A stretch of DNA of 64,000 nucleotides from Pegea sp. RAD2-039. Its lineage: Eukaryota > Chordata > Thaliacea > Salpida > Salpidae. The notes beneath the pieces were generated by a model that was not told where the DNA came from, did no database searches, and saw only the letters and a program-made list of their open reading frames with translations. Position 1 is the stretch's first letter, and every line of letters begins with the position of its first letter. A program made the translations under genes and the position numbers. Below are positions 41,019 to 54,237 of the stretch, piece after piece. The DNA lies in assembly GCA_034620365.1 (NCBI GenBank), contig JAQGEQ010000043.1:558001-622000 (forward strand), given 5' to 3'.

Positions 41019-42811
41019 CAATGTATTGGTTTGGCTGAAACAAATCTATAAAGATGGAAAAACTTCAGTGATCACTAATTATGAAGTACCATAAACTATA
41101 AATAGTAATAAACTGTAAATTACAAAAATAAATTTTTACTATTTCATTGTACATATAACAATCTTGCATTTTTATAGCACAATTATAAAACTTCTTTACA
41201 AAATAAATTTAACTATCCGTTTTTATTTTGACATAAAATTCTTATATAACCTATTCATAAAATTTTCAACTTTTAGATTAATAATAAACAAACAAACTAA
41301 TTTCGAGATGATATGTTAATAGTTACAAATAATCTAATCATTTTATTGTTTCATTAAAATCAATAAATACTCATAGAAAACATTGACTGAAAAATTGATC
41401 TAAGTTAGATAATTACGCAAATATTCCCATACTCATTGCTTTTTAACAAATCAAGGATTTCAAAAATGCCTTGCGCATAAAGTCAAGTTTCGAATGATTA
41501 TCCTACTTATAAAACTTAAAAATTACTTAAGCTTAGGTCAAATAAATTTTTAAGCTGTAAGATTTTTAAACATGCTAAATAAAAAGGATAAAAATTTGAA
41601 ATTACAAAAAAATAAATAACAATCACCGATCGGTAAGTTACTATGCACTCAAAAATGGATTTTAATATTTTAAATTAACTTGCTGATAACCGAACTAAAT
41701 ATTAAACAGATTTATTTATCAACTTTAAATCTATATTGTTTTACTTGATAAAAAAATGAAAGATATTCATCAAAAATCCATTAAAAAGAATTATATTTAG
41801 TTTATTCTAAAAACTTGAGAGGATTCAGTTGAAAGCCGCTAATACTTTCATCGAAAAAATGCATTTTGTAGTAAACTGCTATGAGCTGGTGAGTACTAGA
41901 AATCCTTAGCAATAATGTGCGTGAGAAAAACTCTTCTTGGCTTGCTGATGAAGGAGTTTTACAGATCACTTTTTAATTTTGTTATTTTACTTGAAGTGAA
42001 TTAAAAAATTTTATGCTTCTAAAAAAACTTTTTTCCTTCTGTGTGATGGAACTTAACGAATAATTTTATGATATTTTTTGTAAGACCCAATTAGTTAATA
42101 TTTTTTGTATTCTTTCAATTTTTATATGATTTCTGTTTAAGAAAAATTTACATATAAATCAAAAATTAAGTTTTTGCTCAATTTATAAAGATGTCGATTT
42201 GTATTATAAGCTGTTTGTCAATAAAGCTCATCAAAAATCAATCAATCAATCAACTTTGAAAGTTATATTGTTATCTACTTTTAGTTTTCAATTATCAATA
42301 TATTATAAGAAATGCTTGAATTGTATATTTATTGTTTAGTAAAAAAATGTTAAAACTAATAGCCCAAATGTAGAATTTATAAAAATAATTATGTTTTATA
42401 GCTCTTCTAAAATTGTTCAAGGTTAATTCTCTTATTCCGACAGTGGCCCTAGATTACATAAAATTTGACATTCACTTTTGTTGATTGTTGAGGATAGATA
42501 CTTTTTTATTTTCAATAAACACTGCAAAGCGTTATTTATTGTTTTAAATAGAATCTTTACTTAAACCATTTTTTTGTAAATTGTATGCAAACTCAACTCA
42601 ATAGCGATTTTAAAATGATATTTCACTTTTGAGGGATTTCATCAAAGCAATATGATTTTCAAATTCTATCATCATATAAAAAAATGTAATTAAATTTCCC
42701 ATAAGTGATTTTATTTTAATGTACAACGAACAACATACTTAATATTAATATATTATTTTTTAAGAAAAAAATTTGAATTTAAATTATTATTATGTTTGAA
42801 ATTGTTTATCA
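41019..42811. other. AT-rich spacer
   Basis: Between the membrane-protein promoter and the carboxypeptidase 3' end. No feature recognised on either strand. Confidence 0.5.
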
Positions 42812-45314
42812 TTACATGGTTGTTGCATAAGTGAACATTGAGTCGAGGCCGGCTTCCATTTCTTCACATGTTGGAAGAATCTACAAAAATGAAAACAATT
42901 TCAACAAACTATAAATTTTTACATAAAAAACTAATTAAAAGCTTCTTAAAAATTGTTAAATTTTGTGTAAATGCTAAAAGCTGATTTTAAAAAATCATAG
43001 AAAATAGATAACGAAAAATCTATTTAAAAGAAATCTTTAAAAACCTGAGATTCTGGTAAAATAAATCCATAACGTCCTTCATCTCTTAGCTCGATAGTAA
43101 AAGCGGTAGCTGCTCCAGCATCAAAAGCAAAGTCATCAGATCCGCCAGCCGCCAAATCTATACAATTTATTTTGATAATAAGATTTTTTCATTTTTTGGT
43201 AAACTGTAAAAGATCTAGATAATGATAAATATTAAAAAGGTTGACAGCTTATAAATTTTTAAGTTATTCATCAAATCTAATTACATAATAATGAATAAAA
43301 TGTCAATAACTTACACATAGATTGATACCCTGGTCCGCCAGTATATGTCTTCCCATGAACGCTTTTGATTGCAGATGCAGCACTCGTGAAAATGTTGTTC
43401 TATTGAAAAAATATATTTTTTTAGTAGCTGTATTTTAAGGTAAATTATGCTTTTAGCAGAAATTATGTTTCTATAACGCTTTAGGTTTTTGATAGAAAAA
43501 AGATAAATTAGTAATTAGAATAAAGTTATTTTAGATTTGACGCATGTATTATTATAATCGGTACATAAAAAATGATAATTTGAAGTACTAATAGGTAACT
43601 CACATGTTCATCTTTATTTGAGACATCTTTATAAGCATATGAATAAGGATAAATGAAAACTTGTCCGTAGCTGTGAAGAGTAACGTACATCTGTATAAAA
43701 TTCCAGATCAAGCGTTTTTCAAAAGCAGCTATTACTTTTTAATGATTACTACTAACCTTCAAACGGTCTGAATTAGTATTTATGTAATTTGTAAGTGCTT
43801 GACTAAGAGGTTCAGATGCAACAGAAGGTCCATAGTAAGTCTCGCTGCAAGGATTAGATGAAGCACCAGGACCTGCCCAATTGGCATCAAAGTTTCTATT
43901 TGGATCTACTCCAGAACAGATACTTCCATAGTTAGATCGAGTTTTTCTCCACATGCGATCCTTTAAAAGTAACAACTTCAATTCACTACTTTTGTCATAA
44001 TATGAACAAAACTGACATCAGTCCAACTGTATTCATAACCGTCTGGATTAAGAACTGGAATGATAGCAAATGTCAAAGATTTCATCATGTTAGAAACAGT
44101 TGAGTCAGTGTTGAAATCGTGGAGAAGCTGAAAATTAAATTAAAAAATTCTTTATTTGTTCGAATTTTGTCAACATTTTTATCGAAAGAAAACTTGTTAT
44201 TAAATAATTGAATCAAGTAAATAAATCAAAATAACTCTTACATGGTCAACATAACATTGGCAAACAGCTGGAGAAATCCATTCACGAGCATGATTCCACA
44301 ATCAATTATCACTAATGGATTGCTTGTGGATGTTCCGATTGTCAACATGTTAATATCTCGTCCTTCAAAGGATTTTCCGAGAACAGAAGCACGAGCAACA
44401 TTAGGATGACTTGCAGCTATGTCTTTGATCCATTGATTGATCTACAAGTTTGAAAATTGATTAGATAATTAGTAATTACTGCTATATTTTATCATGCTTT
44501 ATGGAAACAAAAAAAAATATTTTATGCAAGTAAATAACAAACCTCTGAATTACTGTGGTAAACTGTATAGTCATAATCTTCCATTTCTCGGTTACGAATT
44601 TGATCAAATTGCTCATCAATTTGCTTTTGGACATCAAAAATTTTGATTTTGAAGTCCAATCCAGACTTTACCAACATACTCTTTACGTTTTTCACATATT
44701 CTCTAAGCACAAAGAGTAAAACTTATTTACTCACTGTAATTTTATATTATATTATTATAGGTTGTTAGAACCACTTATATAAATTGTTTTTTGTAAAACT
44801 AACTTTTCAAAACGAATATCGGCTGGCTTTCCAATCTCTACACTATCAGCACTCCCAGGCTTCCAGAAATCAGCCTTTAAAAAACTAAAATCAGATACTA
44901 ATTCAGGTTAAAATATAATATCACATTAATTGAGGTGAATGATCTAATCAAGTTGAGATGTTCTACCGTTGTTGGGTGAAGAGTCAGAACTTGATCTCTG
45001 TAAATTTTCAACACTATTAGTAGACTGGTTGTTTCTTAAAACATTTTATTAATATTTTTTGAATATTATTGAATATTAAGTTGAAATACTTATGTTAAGT
45101 GAATTAAGTTAAATACTAAAATAATTAAGTTAATGTTTAACAAAATTAGTAACTCCCTAATAATGATAAATTAAAATGATAAATTAAAGGAAAATACAAA
45201 AAATTTTTGATGTTTAAACAAAAAGGCTTTAAATAAGAATAATACTTAAGCTAACCCATCAAATCGTTTGGCTAAAACCAGACACAAAAGAGTTGAAAAT
45301 ATCAATAACTTCAT
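42812..45314 (-). CDS. Carboxypeptidase B-like M14 metalloprotease precursor, with frameshift
   Basis: About eleven exons. The signal peptide is [15 protein letters not shown], then a propeptide ([42 protein letters not shown]) and a catalytic domain. Visible active-site parts are [10 protein letters not shown] (Asn144/Arg145), VTLHSYGQ (His196), a tyrosine codon split across the intron at 43160-43318 that aligns with Tyr248, GGSDD (Asp255, typical of carboxypeptidase B specificity for Lys/Arg) and [15 protein letters not shown] (Glu270). The zinc motif H-x-x-E should come after IIDCGI near 44293. The bases there read in the right frame only if one base is added, so the frame shifts exactly in this motif. 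The downstream splice phase is correct for the unshifted frame. The product would be a secreted digestive-type protease if the shift is a sequencing error; otherwise it is a pseudogene. Confidence 0.85.
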
Positions 45315-45998
45315 CTTAAACTTATTTATAAGAAAAATGAATATAATTTAACTTTTGCAAAGACTTTTAAACTCAAATTGTTTGCTTTAAAACATTTGTT
45401 ACTATTAAAAACACCTGATGTTAAGTTTCTCACATTTGAACCACCTAGATATTTGTTTTCTTATCTTTTAATGTAGCTTAAACAATAAAAAATGTTTTGT
45501 AACTATTTATCACCAGTTTTTACTTTGATGTATATTTTTGGAAGTTCAATAATTTTTAGAGATTAAGTTTTTGCTGAATTTTAGGTGTTATTTTAAGTTT
45601 AAAAAAATTTAATAATGACTTTAGCTAATAAAGATTTTATGATAAATAGCTATCTATTAGCAGAAAATTCTCTTAGTTGTTTGCTCATAACAATTTTAGA
45701 GCTAAAAACAACTATTTTTAGCTGTTTTCAAAGGTTGCATAACTATTACTACTCGATTACTTCGTGTATTTTTTACAATTCTACTAATCTACAGCTTTAA
45801 AACTTCAATATTTGAAACACTTTTTTCATTTTACAAACAACCCCAATAACTTATTTATATATGCAGGATGAAAATACAAACAAATCAAAAAAATATTTAA
45901 CTTTTATTTGATTTTCTAATTAGTTTTAAACGAAAAACTTTGAGAGAAAATAACTGAAATAAGAACTGAAACAAAGAAGATTACATTTTGTATACTAT
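45315..45998. other. AT-rich spacer
   Basis: Contains the presumed carboxypeptidase promoter. The open frame 45615-45800 (+) has no motif. Confidence 0.5.
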
Positions 45999-48004
45999 TT
46001 ATTTCATAAGTTTATTTTTTAAGTAGAGCATCTTGTTGATGTCTTCAAATGATAAGCTGTTCGTATCTGTAATTGATTTAATCGTTTCATGAAAGCCTTG
46101 ACACAACTTTGTGTTGCATTCTACCATCTTTTTAAAAATTTCAGTACACTCTGAAAAAAATTTGAAAAATTCAAACAGTTTTGAAACAGTTTTCATAAAA
46201 TCATCAATTAAGTTTAGAGCTCAAAATCAAACTATTAAAATTTTTTCTAAAATCTCAGGATACAATAATAAAAATCTTCAGATGTTGTAGACTTATGTAA
46301 TAGCAAAAAATGTTTTAAAAATAAGTTTTTTTAAACAGTACGAATTGTTTTCTCAAAAATAATTAAATTCAAAATGATTTATTCCATCTTTAAATGTAAT
46401 TCATATTTAATTACTCACTATATATACAAGATGCAACTTCTTTTTTAAATTTGATTTTATCTTTCGTTAATCTAACTTTACTATTTGGACATATGGCAAA
46501 ACTACCCTCAGAAAACCCAAAATTCACAAAATAATGAAACAATCTAACAGCATGGCAACTGGTGATATGTTAGCGACAAAAAAGATGTGTAGGATTCAGC
46601 CAGGAAGAAGCTATAAAGAAAACTGGCGGAAAGTTACGGATGTTTTAACTAAATCTAAAAGTGAGGTTTTACATTGAATTATGAAATATGAAGGAATACA
46701 GTAGGCTGTTGTTAGTAAAGCAATTCTTGTAAAAATACTTAATCAAATTAGACCAACTATAAAAGTGTGAGAGATACAATAAAATGAAACAAACGATTTC
46801 TAAATTACTAAATGAAAACTAAATAACATTAATTATAGTTTTAAAAATTCAAACCTTGAAGATTACGAGCTAAAAGAACTACAGTTCCGGTTAATTGCAG
46901 ATTATTTTGTATTTTACCATAGATTTCAATTTCACTCTGACCTAAGACATGCCAAACAAGTAACAAGTATCCTCCACGGTTAACTAAAAACCAACAGAAA
47001 ACAGATTTCCATTTAAAGTTTAGAAAAAAGGTCTTTTCAACTGATTTTATAAACATATTTTATTAGAAGATATTATGAAAGATAATGATATGAAACTTAA
47101 ATGATATTTTTGTTATCAAAATAAGATAACCTTCATTAACAAAATTAATGTAGTATAAAATAATGAATAAAATCAATATAACATCATAATTTCACCTTGC
47201 AAAAATCTTAAAGTATAAGCAATCAATTCTTCGTCTAGTTGTTTATTCTTTTTCATAAAATCATAAATAGGCAGAACAAGAAAGGCTAAGCTTGCAGTTG
47301 GAAAGATGACAGAATTTCTTTCAGTGGTTTTAGAAAATCTCACCTAAAATATACAAGCAGCGAAAAATGTCGAATAGAAAATATGTTTCCTCTGTATAGA
47401 AAATATCAAAAGTTTTTTTAATTACTTGAACATTTAATTTAAACTACTGATAAAAATGTTTATAATAATTCAACTAATCTAACAAATTGGTTTATTTTCT
47501 GAAATTAACACCAAATCGTTTTAAGAATTTGTTTGAAGTTTAATTTGATTATATCTATTTATAAGCACTTAATGCATATAAATAGATATCTACATCTTCT
47601 TATACACAAAAGATTTTGAAAATCTTATATAACAAATTGTTGGGTTTGTATTTTATCACAACAGCTAGAATTTTGATTGTTGCTGGTTACAGTTAAAAGA
47701 TTTTTTCAGAAAATGATTTTGACTCAATGCGCAAAGTGTATTTAATCTCCGACTGCTGATTTGAAATATTCAATAAAGTCAAATATTTCAACAACAAATG
47801 AAATTGTTTAATGTTGAAGTAAATAGAAAGAAAATATTTGATTCCTTTGTTTAAAAATTCTTCAATTTATAAAGTAATAGATAAAAATATAAGATAACAA
47901 CTTTTTAAAAAATAAGTTTCACAAACCTTGCTGCTTATATTCGCTAAAAGCTCTTTAAACTTAGTGGCTTGAAGAGATTCGTTTAGAATAATTGGAAAGC
48001 TCAT
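45999..48004 (-). CDS. Unrecognised helical protein, four exons
   Basis: Exons starting from ATG at 48004: about 47927-48004 (MSFPIILNESLQATKFKELL), about 47196-47342 (RFSKTTERNSVIFPTASLAF), about 46855-46988 (NRGGYLLLVWHVLGQSEIEI) and 45999-46152 (ECTEIFKKMVECNTKLCQGF), ending at TAA. GT-AG junctions agree in phase at each step. The predicted product is about 170 residues, mainly helical and without signal peptide or membrane segment. Two introns (about 580 and 700 nt) are long for this window. I do not recognise the family, and a missing small exon is possible. Confidence 0.5.
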
Positions 48005-48535
48005 AATTTTTTTGTAGAGTTATTTGTCTAAAATTAATACCTTACATATTTATTCAGTTCAAATTTCAATGGCGAAAATAATTACATAGAAAAAATAGAA
48101 TTAAAAATATCATATAGAAATAACAACACTATAAACTCATGAACAATTCCGCTACTGATTTCATAGTAACAAGATTACACAAATTTTAATTTTCGATTAT
48201 TTTACCATTGAATATTTTATTAAAAAACGATAATAGATTAATTTTTTTTTATCTGAATAAAACAAAAAAAATAAGTAGTGTATTAGTTTTGACTAATAAC
48301 CATAATAAACTAAACTAATTAAGTTTGAAAATAATTTCAATTAGTTTTTAATTATAGATTAGATTAAAAACTCCCCTTTGTTGAAAAATTAGGCATGCAC
48401 TAAATTTAATAAATCATTTCAATATATATCTTTTTAAATAAAAATCTTCAATCATATCTTATAAAGACTCAATCATGACATTTTAAGTATTTAGGCTAAA
48501 GTTAGTGTTAATGAATATTAATAAAAAAACAAACT
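48005..48535. other. AT-rich spacer
   Basis: Upstream of the unrecognised four-exon gene and ending at a LINE fragment. Nothing recognised. Confidence 0.5.
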
Positions 48536-48539
48536 TTCT

Positions 48540-49490
48540 TGCTGCCACAACAGTTTATTCGACTAAAAATCAGAATCCATCCCACAGAGTCCGAACTTAT
48601 AACTTTCACCTCTAAATCAGCTGCAAATTCCTTGAACCAATATTCCATGAATAGATTTATTATTCAACGAGTATCTTCGGTTCTAGACCTTGGCATTACC
48701 CTATCATCTGACTTTAAATGGTACAATTATGTTTCCAAAATCTTTGAAAAATTAATGTCTACCTTGTCTACCTTATTATAAAGATCTTTAATTCAAAGGA
48801 CTTCTTTATCAATCTTTTCAAATTGTACATACGTCAAATTCTTGAATACAATGTCAGTGCATGGGTGCAATATCAAGTTGGTGATATCAAAAAAATCAAA
48901 TCTGTTTAGGCAACATTACGAGATTGGTATGCAGTAAAATAAATATTAAATACGATATTTATGAACATTCATAAACATGATACTTTGGAAATTAGACGGA
49001 TTAAATACGACTTAGTTCTTATTTTTTGAATTATCCACAAATTAATTGACCCTTCAATTTGATGATATTTTTTTCATTAGTCTTTCCCTAAAGTTATATC
49101 AACTCAGACGAAACACACTACATCTTAATAAGCCCATATCACCTGATACGTTAATCAGAGCAAATTTATTCTCATACCGCACAATTAGTACTTAGAACCA
49201 GCTGCCATCAGATATTGTCATGTCAGAATCACTCGTGTTTTCAAGAAGAAGTTGAACCGTTATAACATTGCCAACAGTGTCTTTTCTAAACTGTGATTTT
49301 TTTCTTTTGGTGTTATTAACATTCTATATAATTGTTCACTGTTGTATGACTTGAGGACTACTGAAATGCCACGTGTTATATCTTTTGCTTTCTATATTTC
49401 TAAATTAATGGGTAGTTTTTGTGAGAATGTGTGTTAGCGGGAGGTGCTCTCTTCATGCACCCTCGTTTGCATTTATTGAAATAAATAGAA
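48540..49490 (+). mobile_element. Non-LTR retrotransposon (Jockey/CR1-like), 3' fragment, copy 3
   Basis: A 5'-truncated fragment starting just after the reverse-transcriptase palm. It reads RIHPTESELITFTSK, then VLDLGITLSSDFKWYNYVSK, then after frame breaks FSYRTIST and NQLPSDIVMSES, and ends in the same 3' UTR as copy 2 (GTGTGTTAGCGGGAGGTGCT). 5' truncation is typical of target-primed insertion. Target-site duplications were not resolved. Confidence 0.88.
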
Positions 49491-51171
49491 ATATTTTAAT
49501 AAATATAAATCAATTCAAAAAGTAACTAAAAAAGAGATGAAACAAAAATTTATATAAACGAAAAGACAACAAACTGATCAGCAGATGTTAAATAGTAGTT
49601 AAAAAAAGTGAGTCAAATGCATAAAATAAAATATTTAGATATTCATATATTTCTAATACTTCTTTCCCCCACAAAATATTTCTTGTTAATCTACAACTTT
49701 TTAGGTTATCAACCATTTAACATATTAAAATCACCTGATAAAAATTGTTTCTAAAAACTATTTGAGAACCAAAACTTACTAGAATTGTTGATTTTTACTT
49801 TTCTATTCGATATAGTTAAAGATTAGGTCATATCTGTCTGTGCTTTGCTGTTCTTCTAGATCTATATTATGCATATTTATTTTCTATAGATTTTATTTTA
49901 ATTTCAATCAAAATTTATTAACACCTTGTAATTTAATATAATGTTTTTCATTTTGGTTATAATAATTAAGCCTTTAATATTTTGCTTCATTTAATCATCT
50001 TCTCATCAGAAAATAATTTTAATACGATTTATAAAAGTTTCTTTACGTAAAATAGTGTATTAAAATTCATTTTTCTATTTTTACTTATAAGTCTAATTAA
50101 TACTGGCGCCAAATTCGTTATAATTATTTAACACATTTTTAAAAGTAACATTTATATATATCATTTTATAAGCTAAGTAGGTTAAATTGCCAAGATTTTT
50201 CAGTTTTGCTATTTGTTTAGTTTCAGATAATTTTTAATAATGTGGAATATCAAAATAATATTTTCGATAAATAAAATTTGTATATATTCATCATTTGTTA
50301 ATTATGTGTCTTCTCTACTAACTGGTGATATTGAATGCCTATTTAAGTTATTGTTATTGCAGATTTATTTTTACTAATATATGACCTAATAGAATAGGAT
50401 ATATAGAATTCTCTATTTAATTTATATTTTCTTTTAATAATATTATGAATAATATAATAAATTTTGTAGAAGAATTTTAGTAATTTTTTAAACAAGTGTA
50501 ATACTGTCAACTCTCTTTCAATAAGCTCTTTCATTTTCTCCAGAAAAGTTATACTTTGGATTTAAAACTTATATTTACTTATATATCTGCATTGTTCCTA
50601 ATTTTTCTAAACTTTTTATGTTAAACTATATTACTTTCATTATCTATCACTCATATTGTTTTGTATTTGTTATAAGAGTTGTATACTTTGTCATCTATAG
50701 TCAATATTCATTGAATAAAATAAATAAGAATTTAATAACTTATTGTTTTAGAAATTTTATTCTACCCAAATTAGTTTCTGATGCATTTGAAAAGTGATAA
50801 CCTGTTTAATGTTCACATTTGTGTTTGGAAGCATCTGAAGCTTTGTATTTAAGTTTAATTAAATTAGATTTTATAATAAATCATAGAATGCTTTTACATC
50901 TCAGATTATTCTGAGATGATTTTCTCTCGTTTATTCATAAAATTGAAGTTAGTTACTAAAATTGTTAAATAATTCAAGAAAACATTTCTTCAATCAGTTT
51001 CTAGTTTATATTAGTTTAATAAATTTAATATAAAAAGTGAGCATTTGTTAAAGCTCTTAGTATTTTGTTACTTCAAATGTTTCTAATTAATTTAATAATA
51101 TAACAGTTGTTTGTCTCTATAAATTTCTTATTTTATTAGGAGCTTTCTTAGCTACTTAAGCCATTAGTAAA
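49491..51171. other. AT-rich spacer upstream of ADSL
   Basis: No coding similarity. A pyrimidine-rich TTATTTTATTAG just before the ADSL start (about 51128-51139) could be a 5'-UTR splice acceptor, which would mean the ADSL coding exon has an upstream non-coding exon. Confidence 0.5.
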
Positions 51172-52611
51172 ATGAGTCGAACCGCCTATCAGTCTCCATT
51201 AGTGTCAAGGTATGCCTCTAAAGACATGTCTTTCAACTTCAGTGATTCTAAGAAGTTTTCTACTTGGAGAAAATTATGGTTAATATTAGCAAAAACAGAA
51301 AAAGAATTAGGCCTTGATATCACCACTAATCAGATTGAAGAAATGGAAGCAAATCTAACTTTAAATGAAGAAGATTTTGATCTGGTGGCAAAAGAAGAAA
51401 AAATTAGAAGACATGATGTCATGTCACATGTTCATGTGTTTGGTTTAAGATGTCCTTTAGCAAAAGGAATAATCCATTTAGGTGCAACATCTTGTTATGT
51501 TGGTGACAATACAGATTTGATTATAATTCGTGATGGTCTAGAGTTATTAATTACAAAAGTAGCAAGATGTTTGAGCCGATTATCTGCTTTTGCTCGAAAG
51601 TATGAAGATTTACCAACTCTAGGTTATACTCATTTTCAGCCAGCTCAACTAACAACAGTTGGAAAAAGAGCTTGCTTATGGGCACAAGATCTGTTGGATG
51701 ACTTGAAGCATTTGAAACGGGTCAAAAATGAAATGAAATTCAGAGGCATCAAAGGAGCTAGTGGAAGCCAGGCAAGCTTTCTTGAACTATTTGATGGTGA
51801 TGAAGCTAAAGTTGAAATGTTAAATAATCTTGTAACAAAAGCTTGTGACTTTGAAAAGTCCTATCAAGTAACTGGTCAGACTTATCCACGAAAATTTGAT
51901 TATGAAGTTTTATCTGTCCTGTCTGGGTTAGGGTGTTCAATCCATAAAATATGCACAGATATTCGGCTTCTAGCTCATAAAAAAGAAATTGAAGAACCAT
52001 TTGAAAAGAATCAAATTGGATCGAGTGCGATGGCTTATAAGAGAAACCCAATGAGAAGTGAAAGGTGCTGCTCTATTGCAAGACATTTGATGACTCTTGC
52101 TTCAGATCCAATGCAGACTGCAGCTGTACAGTGGTTTGAAAGAACCCTTGATGATAGTGCTAATCGAAGAATTTGTATTCCAGAAGCTTTTCTTTCAGCT
52201 GATATTATTGTAAACACTTTACAAAATATCTGCGAAGGATTTGTTGTATATGAAGAAGTTATAAAGAAGCACATCAATGATGAATTACCTTTCATTGCAA
52301 CTGAAAATATTATAATGGCCATGGTAAAAGCTGGGGGTAATAGACAAGAAGTCCATGAACAAATAAGAGTATTATCTCAGCTTGCTGGAAATGAAGTTAA
52401 GTTAATGGGAAAGAAAAATGATTTGGTTCAAAGAATTATTTCTGATGAGTTTTTTAAGCCTATACATGATCAAATAACAAATATTCTAGATCCTAGTAAT
52501 TTTGTTGGATGCTGTAAAGTGCAAGTTGATAAGTTTTTAACAAATGAGCTCCTTCCAGCAATTCAACCATATCAAGATAGTTTGAAGGAAGAAGCAATCA
52601 TAAATGTTTAA
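51172..52611 (+). CDS. ADSL: Adenylosuccinate lyase, uninterrupted coding exon
   Basis: One open frame of 479 codons (human 484), complete from [19 protein letters not shown] to a TAA. The enzyme acts twice in purine synthesis: it cleaves SAICAR to AICAR and adenylosuccinate to AMP, releasing fumarate. Visible family blocks are [11 protein letters not shown], the general-acid region [31 protein letters not shown], the flexible-loop signature [15 protein letters not shown] (fumarate-lyase superfamily, with the catalytic serine), and [14 protein letters not shown]. No damage is seen. All other recognised complete genes here have several introns, so an intron-free coding region is odd and may reflect retroposition or wholesale intron loss. 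SSU72 follows 221 bp downstream on the same strand. Confidence 0.96.
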   Translation: MSRTAYQSPLVSRYASKDMSFNFSDSKKFSTWRKLWLILAKTEKELGLDITTNQIEEMEANLTLNEEDFDLVAKEEKIRRHDVMSHVHVFGLRCPLAKGIIHLGATSCYVGDNTDLIIIRDGLELLITKVARCLSRLSAFARKYEDLPTLGYTHFQPAQLTTVGKRACLWAQDLLDDLKHLKRVKNEMKFRGIKGASGSQASFLELFDGDEAKVEMLNNLVTKACDFEKSYQVTGQTYPRKFDYEVLSVLSGLGCSIHKICTDIRLLAHKKEIEEPFEKNQIGSSAMAYKRNPMRSERCCSIARHLMTLASDPMQTAAVQWFERTLDDSANRRICIPEAFLSADIIVNTLQNICEGFVVYEEVIKKHINDELPFIATENIIMAMVKAGGNRQEVHEQIRVLSQLAGNEVKLMGKKNDLVQRIISDEFFKPIHDQITNILDPSNFVGCCKVQVDKFLTNELLPAIQPYQDSLKEEAIINV

Positions 52612-52832
52612 AAACATTTTTCTGCAGATTTATATAATCTATAAATGTACTTAAAATATAATAGTTTCTTCAATAATTCTTAATAAATTGCTTTAAACTT
52701 AGTTCTGTTATTTATAATATTTCTTCATCATTGTTATACAATAAACAACTTCATTACTTACATGCTTGAAATAGTATTTTAAAGATCTAAAGTATTCTTA
52801 ATGTTGCATACTTCATTTTGAAGGAGCTAATT

Positions 52833-54014
52833 ATGATGAATATTGATGGTGAACCTCTAAACTTTGCAGTTGTTTGTTCAAGCAATATGAATAGAAGTAT
52901 GGAAGCTCATTTATTTATGAAGTATGTTCAATTTCATTGTGTGACAGACTAATAATAAAATCTTCATTCGATTACATGTGTGCAGAAAGAAAAGGTACAA
53001 AGTTCAATCTTTTGGAACTGGTAGTCAAGTAAAGTTACCTGGTACATCACAAAACAAGCCAAATGTTTATAGTTTTGATTGGAAATATTCAGATATTTTA
53101 CAAGAATTGAAAGAAAAAGATAAAGCTTTGTATGCTTCTGATGTTATCAATGAATAATTTATTGCTAATAACAATTAAATGATACCATTTGTTGAAACTT
53201 GCTTAGATGTTTCCATAACAATTGTTTGATGTAATTTTTTGAAGAGATTTAATACATTTCTTCCTTAAACTTAATTAAGATCTTTAATTAAGTTGCTAAA
53301 GAATATTTTGAGATGAGTCTCGTTTCAAATTTTTAACTAACTTTAAATTATTACTCAGTTTTATTGGGTGTTTTGTACATATAACCAAAACAACTTTGAC
53401 CTGAATTCTGTTTTTGATAAATTTCTTAACATAAACATGTTTAGTTACACTCGTAACGGAATTCTAGGAATGTTGGAAAGGAACACTCGAGTTAAAGAAC
53501 GCCCAGAAAAATTTCAATTATCCAACGAAATATTTGATATAATTATTTCATTGGATGAACGAGTTTACGATCAGATACTTGAATGTAAATCTTCACCAAC
53601 TTAAATTTTGTGATTAATTAACACTGGCTAAGTTACTTGAAAACTTTTAGTGGTTTTAATATTCAAAAGTAGTCGATGTTTTGTCAGTTTTGGGAATAGA
53701 ATCAGAAATTGATGATTTTCTTTAAATGTTGACAGATTTTTATAACAAGAGACCTGTTCTACTGCGGCAGGTTCACGTCATTAATCTTGATATTAGAGAT
53801 AACCACGAAGAAGCAACAGTAGGAGCGTTTGCTGTGTGTGACATTGCCAAAAAATTGGTGTGTTAATTAAAAGATGAATCACATGATATTTAAATAAAAA
53901 TATTTTGAAATCTAGGCAGCAGCATCGGATCTAGATGATGAAATAGAAGAACTTCTTTTGAAGCACGAGGAAGAGTCACGTCAAAGAATATTACATTCTG
54001 TTCATTTTTACTGA
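52833..54014 (+). CDS. SSU72: SSU72, RNA polymerase II CTD phosphatase
   Basis: Five exons: 52833-52921, about 52985-53132, about 53444-53585, about 53737-53858 and about 53918-54014. The product removes phosphate from Ser5/Ser7 of the polymerase II CTD and acts with the cleavage/polyadenylation machinery. The N-terminus NFAVVCSSNMNRSMEAH holds the C-x5-R-S catalytic loop. Then come VQSFGTGSQVKLPGTSQNKP, NGILGMLERNTRVKERPEKF, VYDQI, HVINLDIRDNHEEATVGAF, with the catalytic Asp region, and the C-terminus ILHSVHFY, which matches the human end. Exon 2 read straight through would stop early (LYASDVINE); the donor inside GCTTTGTATGC and the acceptor ATGTTTAG restore the family sequence FYTRNGIL. 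Confidence 0.93.
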
Positions 54015-54237
54015 ACAGTTTTCTACAAACAAAACATTTACAAATTGTTATTTGTTGGAAAGTTTTTAGTTGAAGCTTCTGATAGTTGCTGCTTTCAAAT
54101 TTAGTAAAAAATATTTTGTTATTTATTTAGGTAACTTTTTTTAGTCAAAAAATCGTCAAAAACATTAAAAAAAGCTTTATGATCAACATTCCCTTCTGAT
54201 ACTAGATCTTTGTAAAAATTAAATTTTATAAGATTTA

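Noticed and set aside
46490..46690. Plus-strand stretch starting MATGDMLATKKMC inside an intron
   Set aside because: Short, with stops soon after and no family similarity; probably chance or an old repeat.
51806..52322. Minus-strand frames of 81 and 95 codons
   Set aside because: Antisense shadows of the intact ADSL frame.
52985..53156. SSU72 ending at LYASDVINE
   Set aside because: Family alignment and in-phase splice sites show that the exon ends earlier and continues at 53444.
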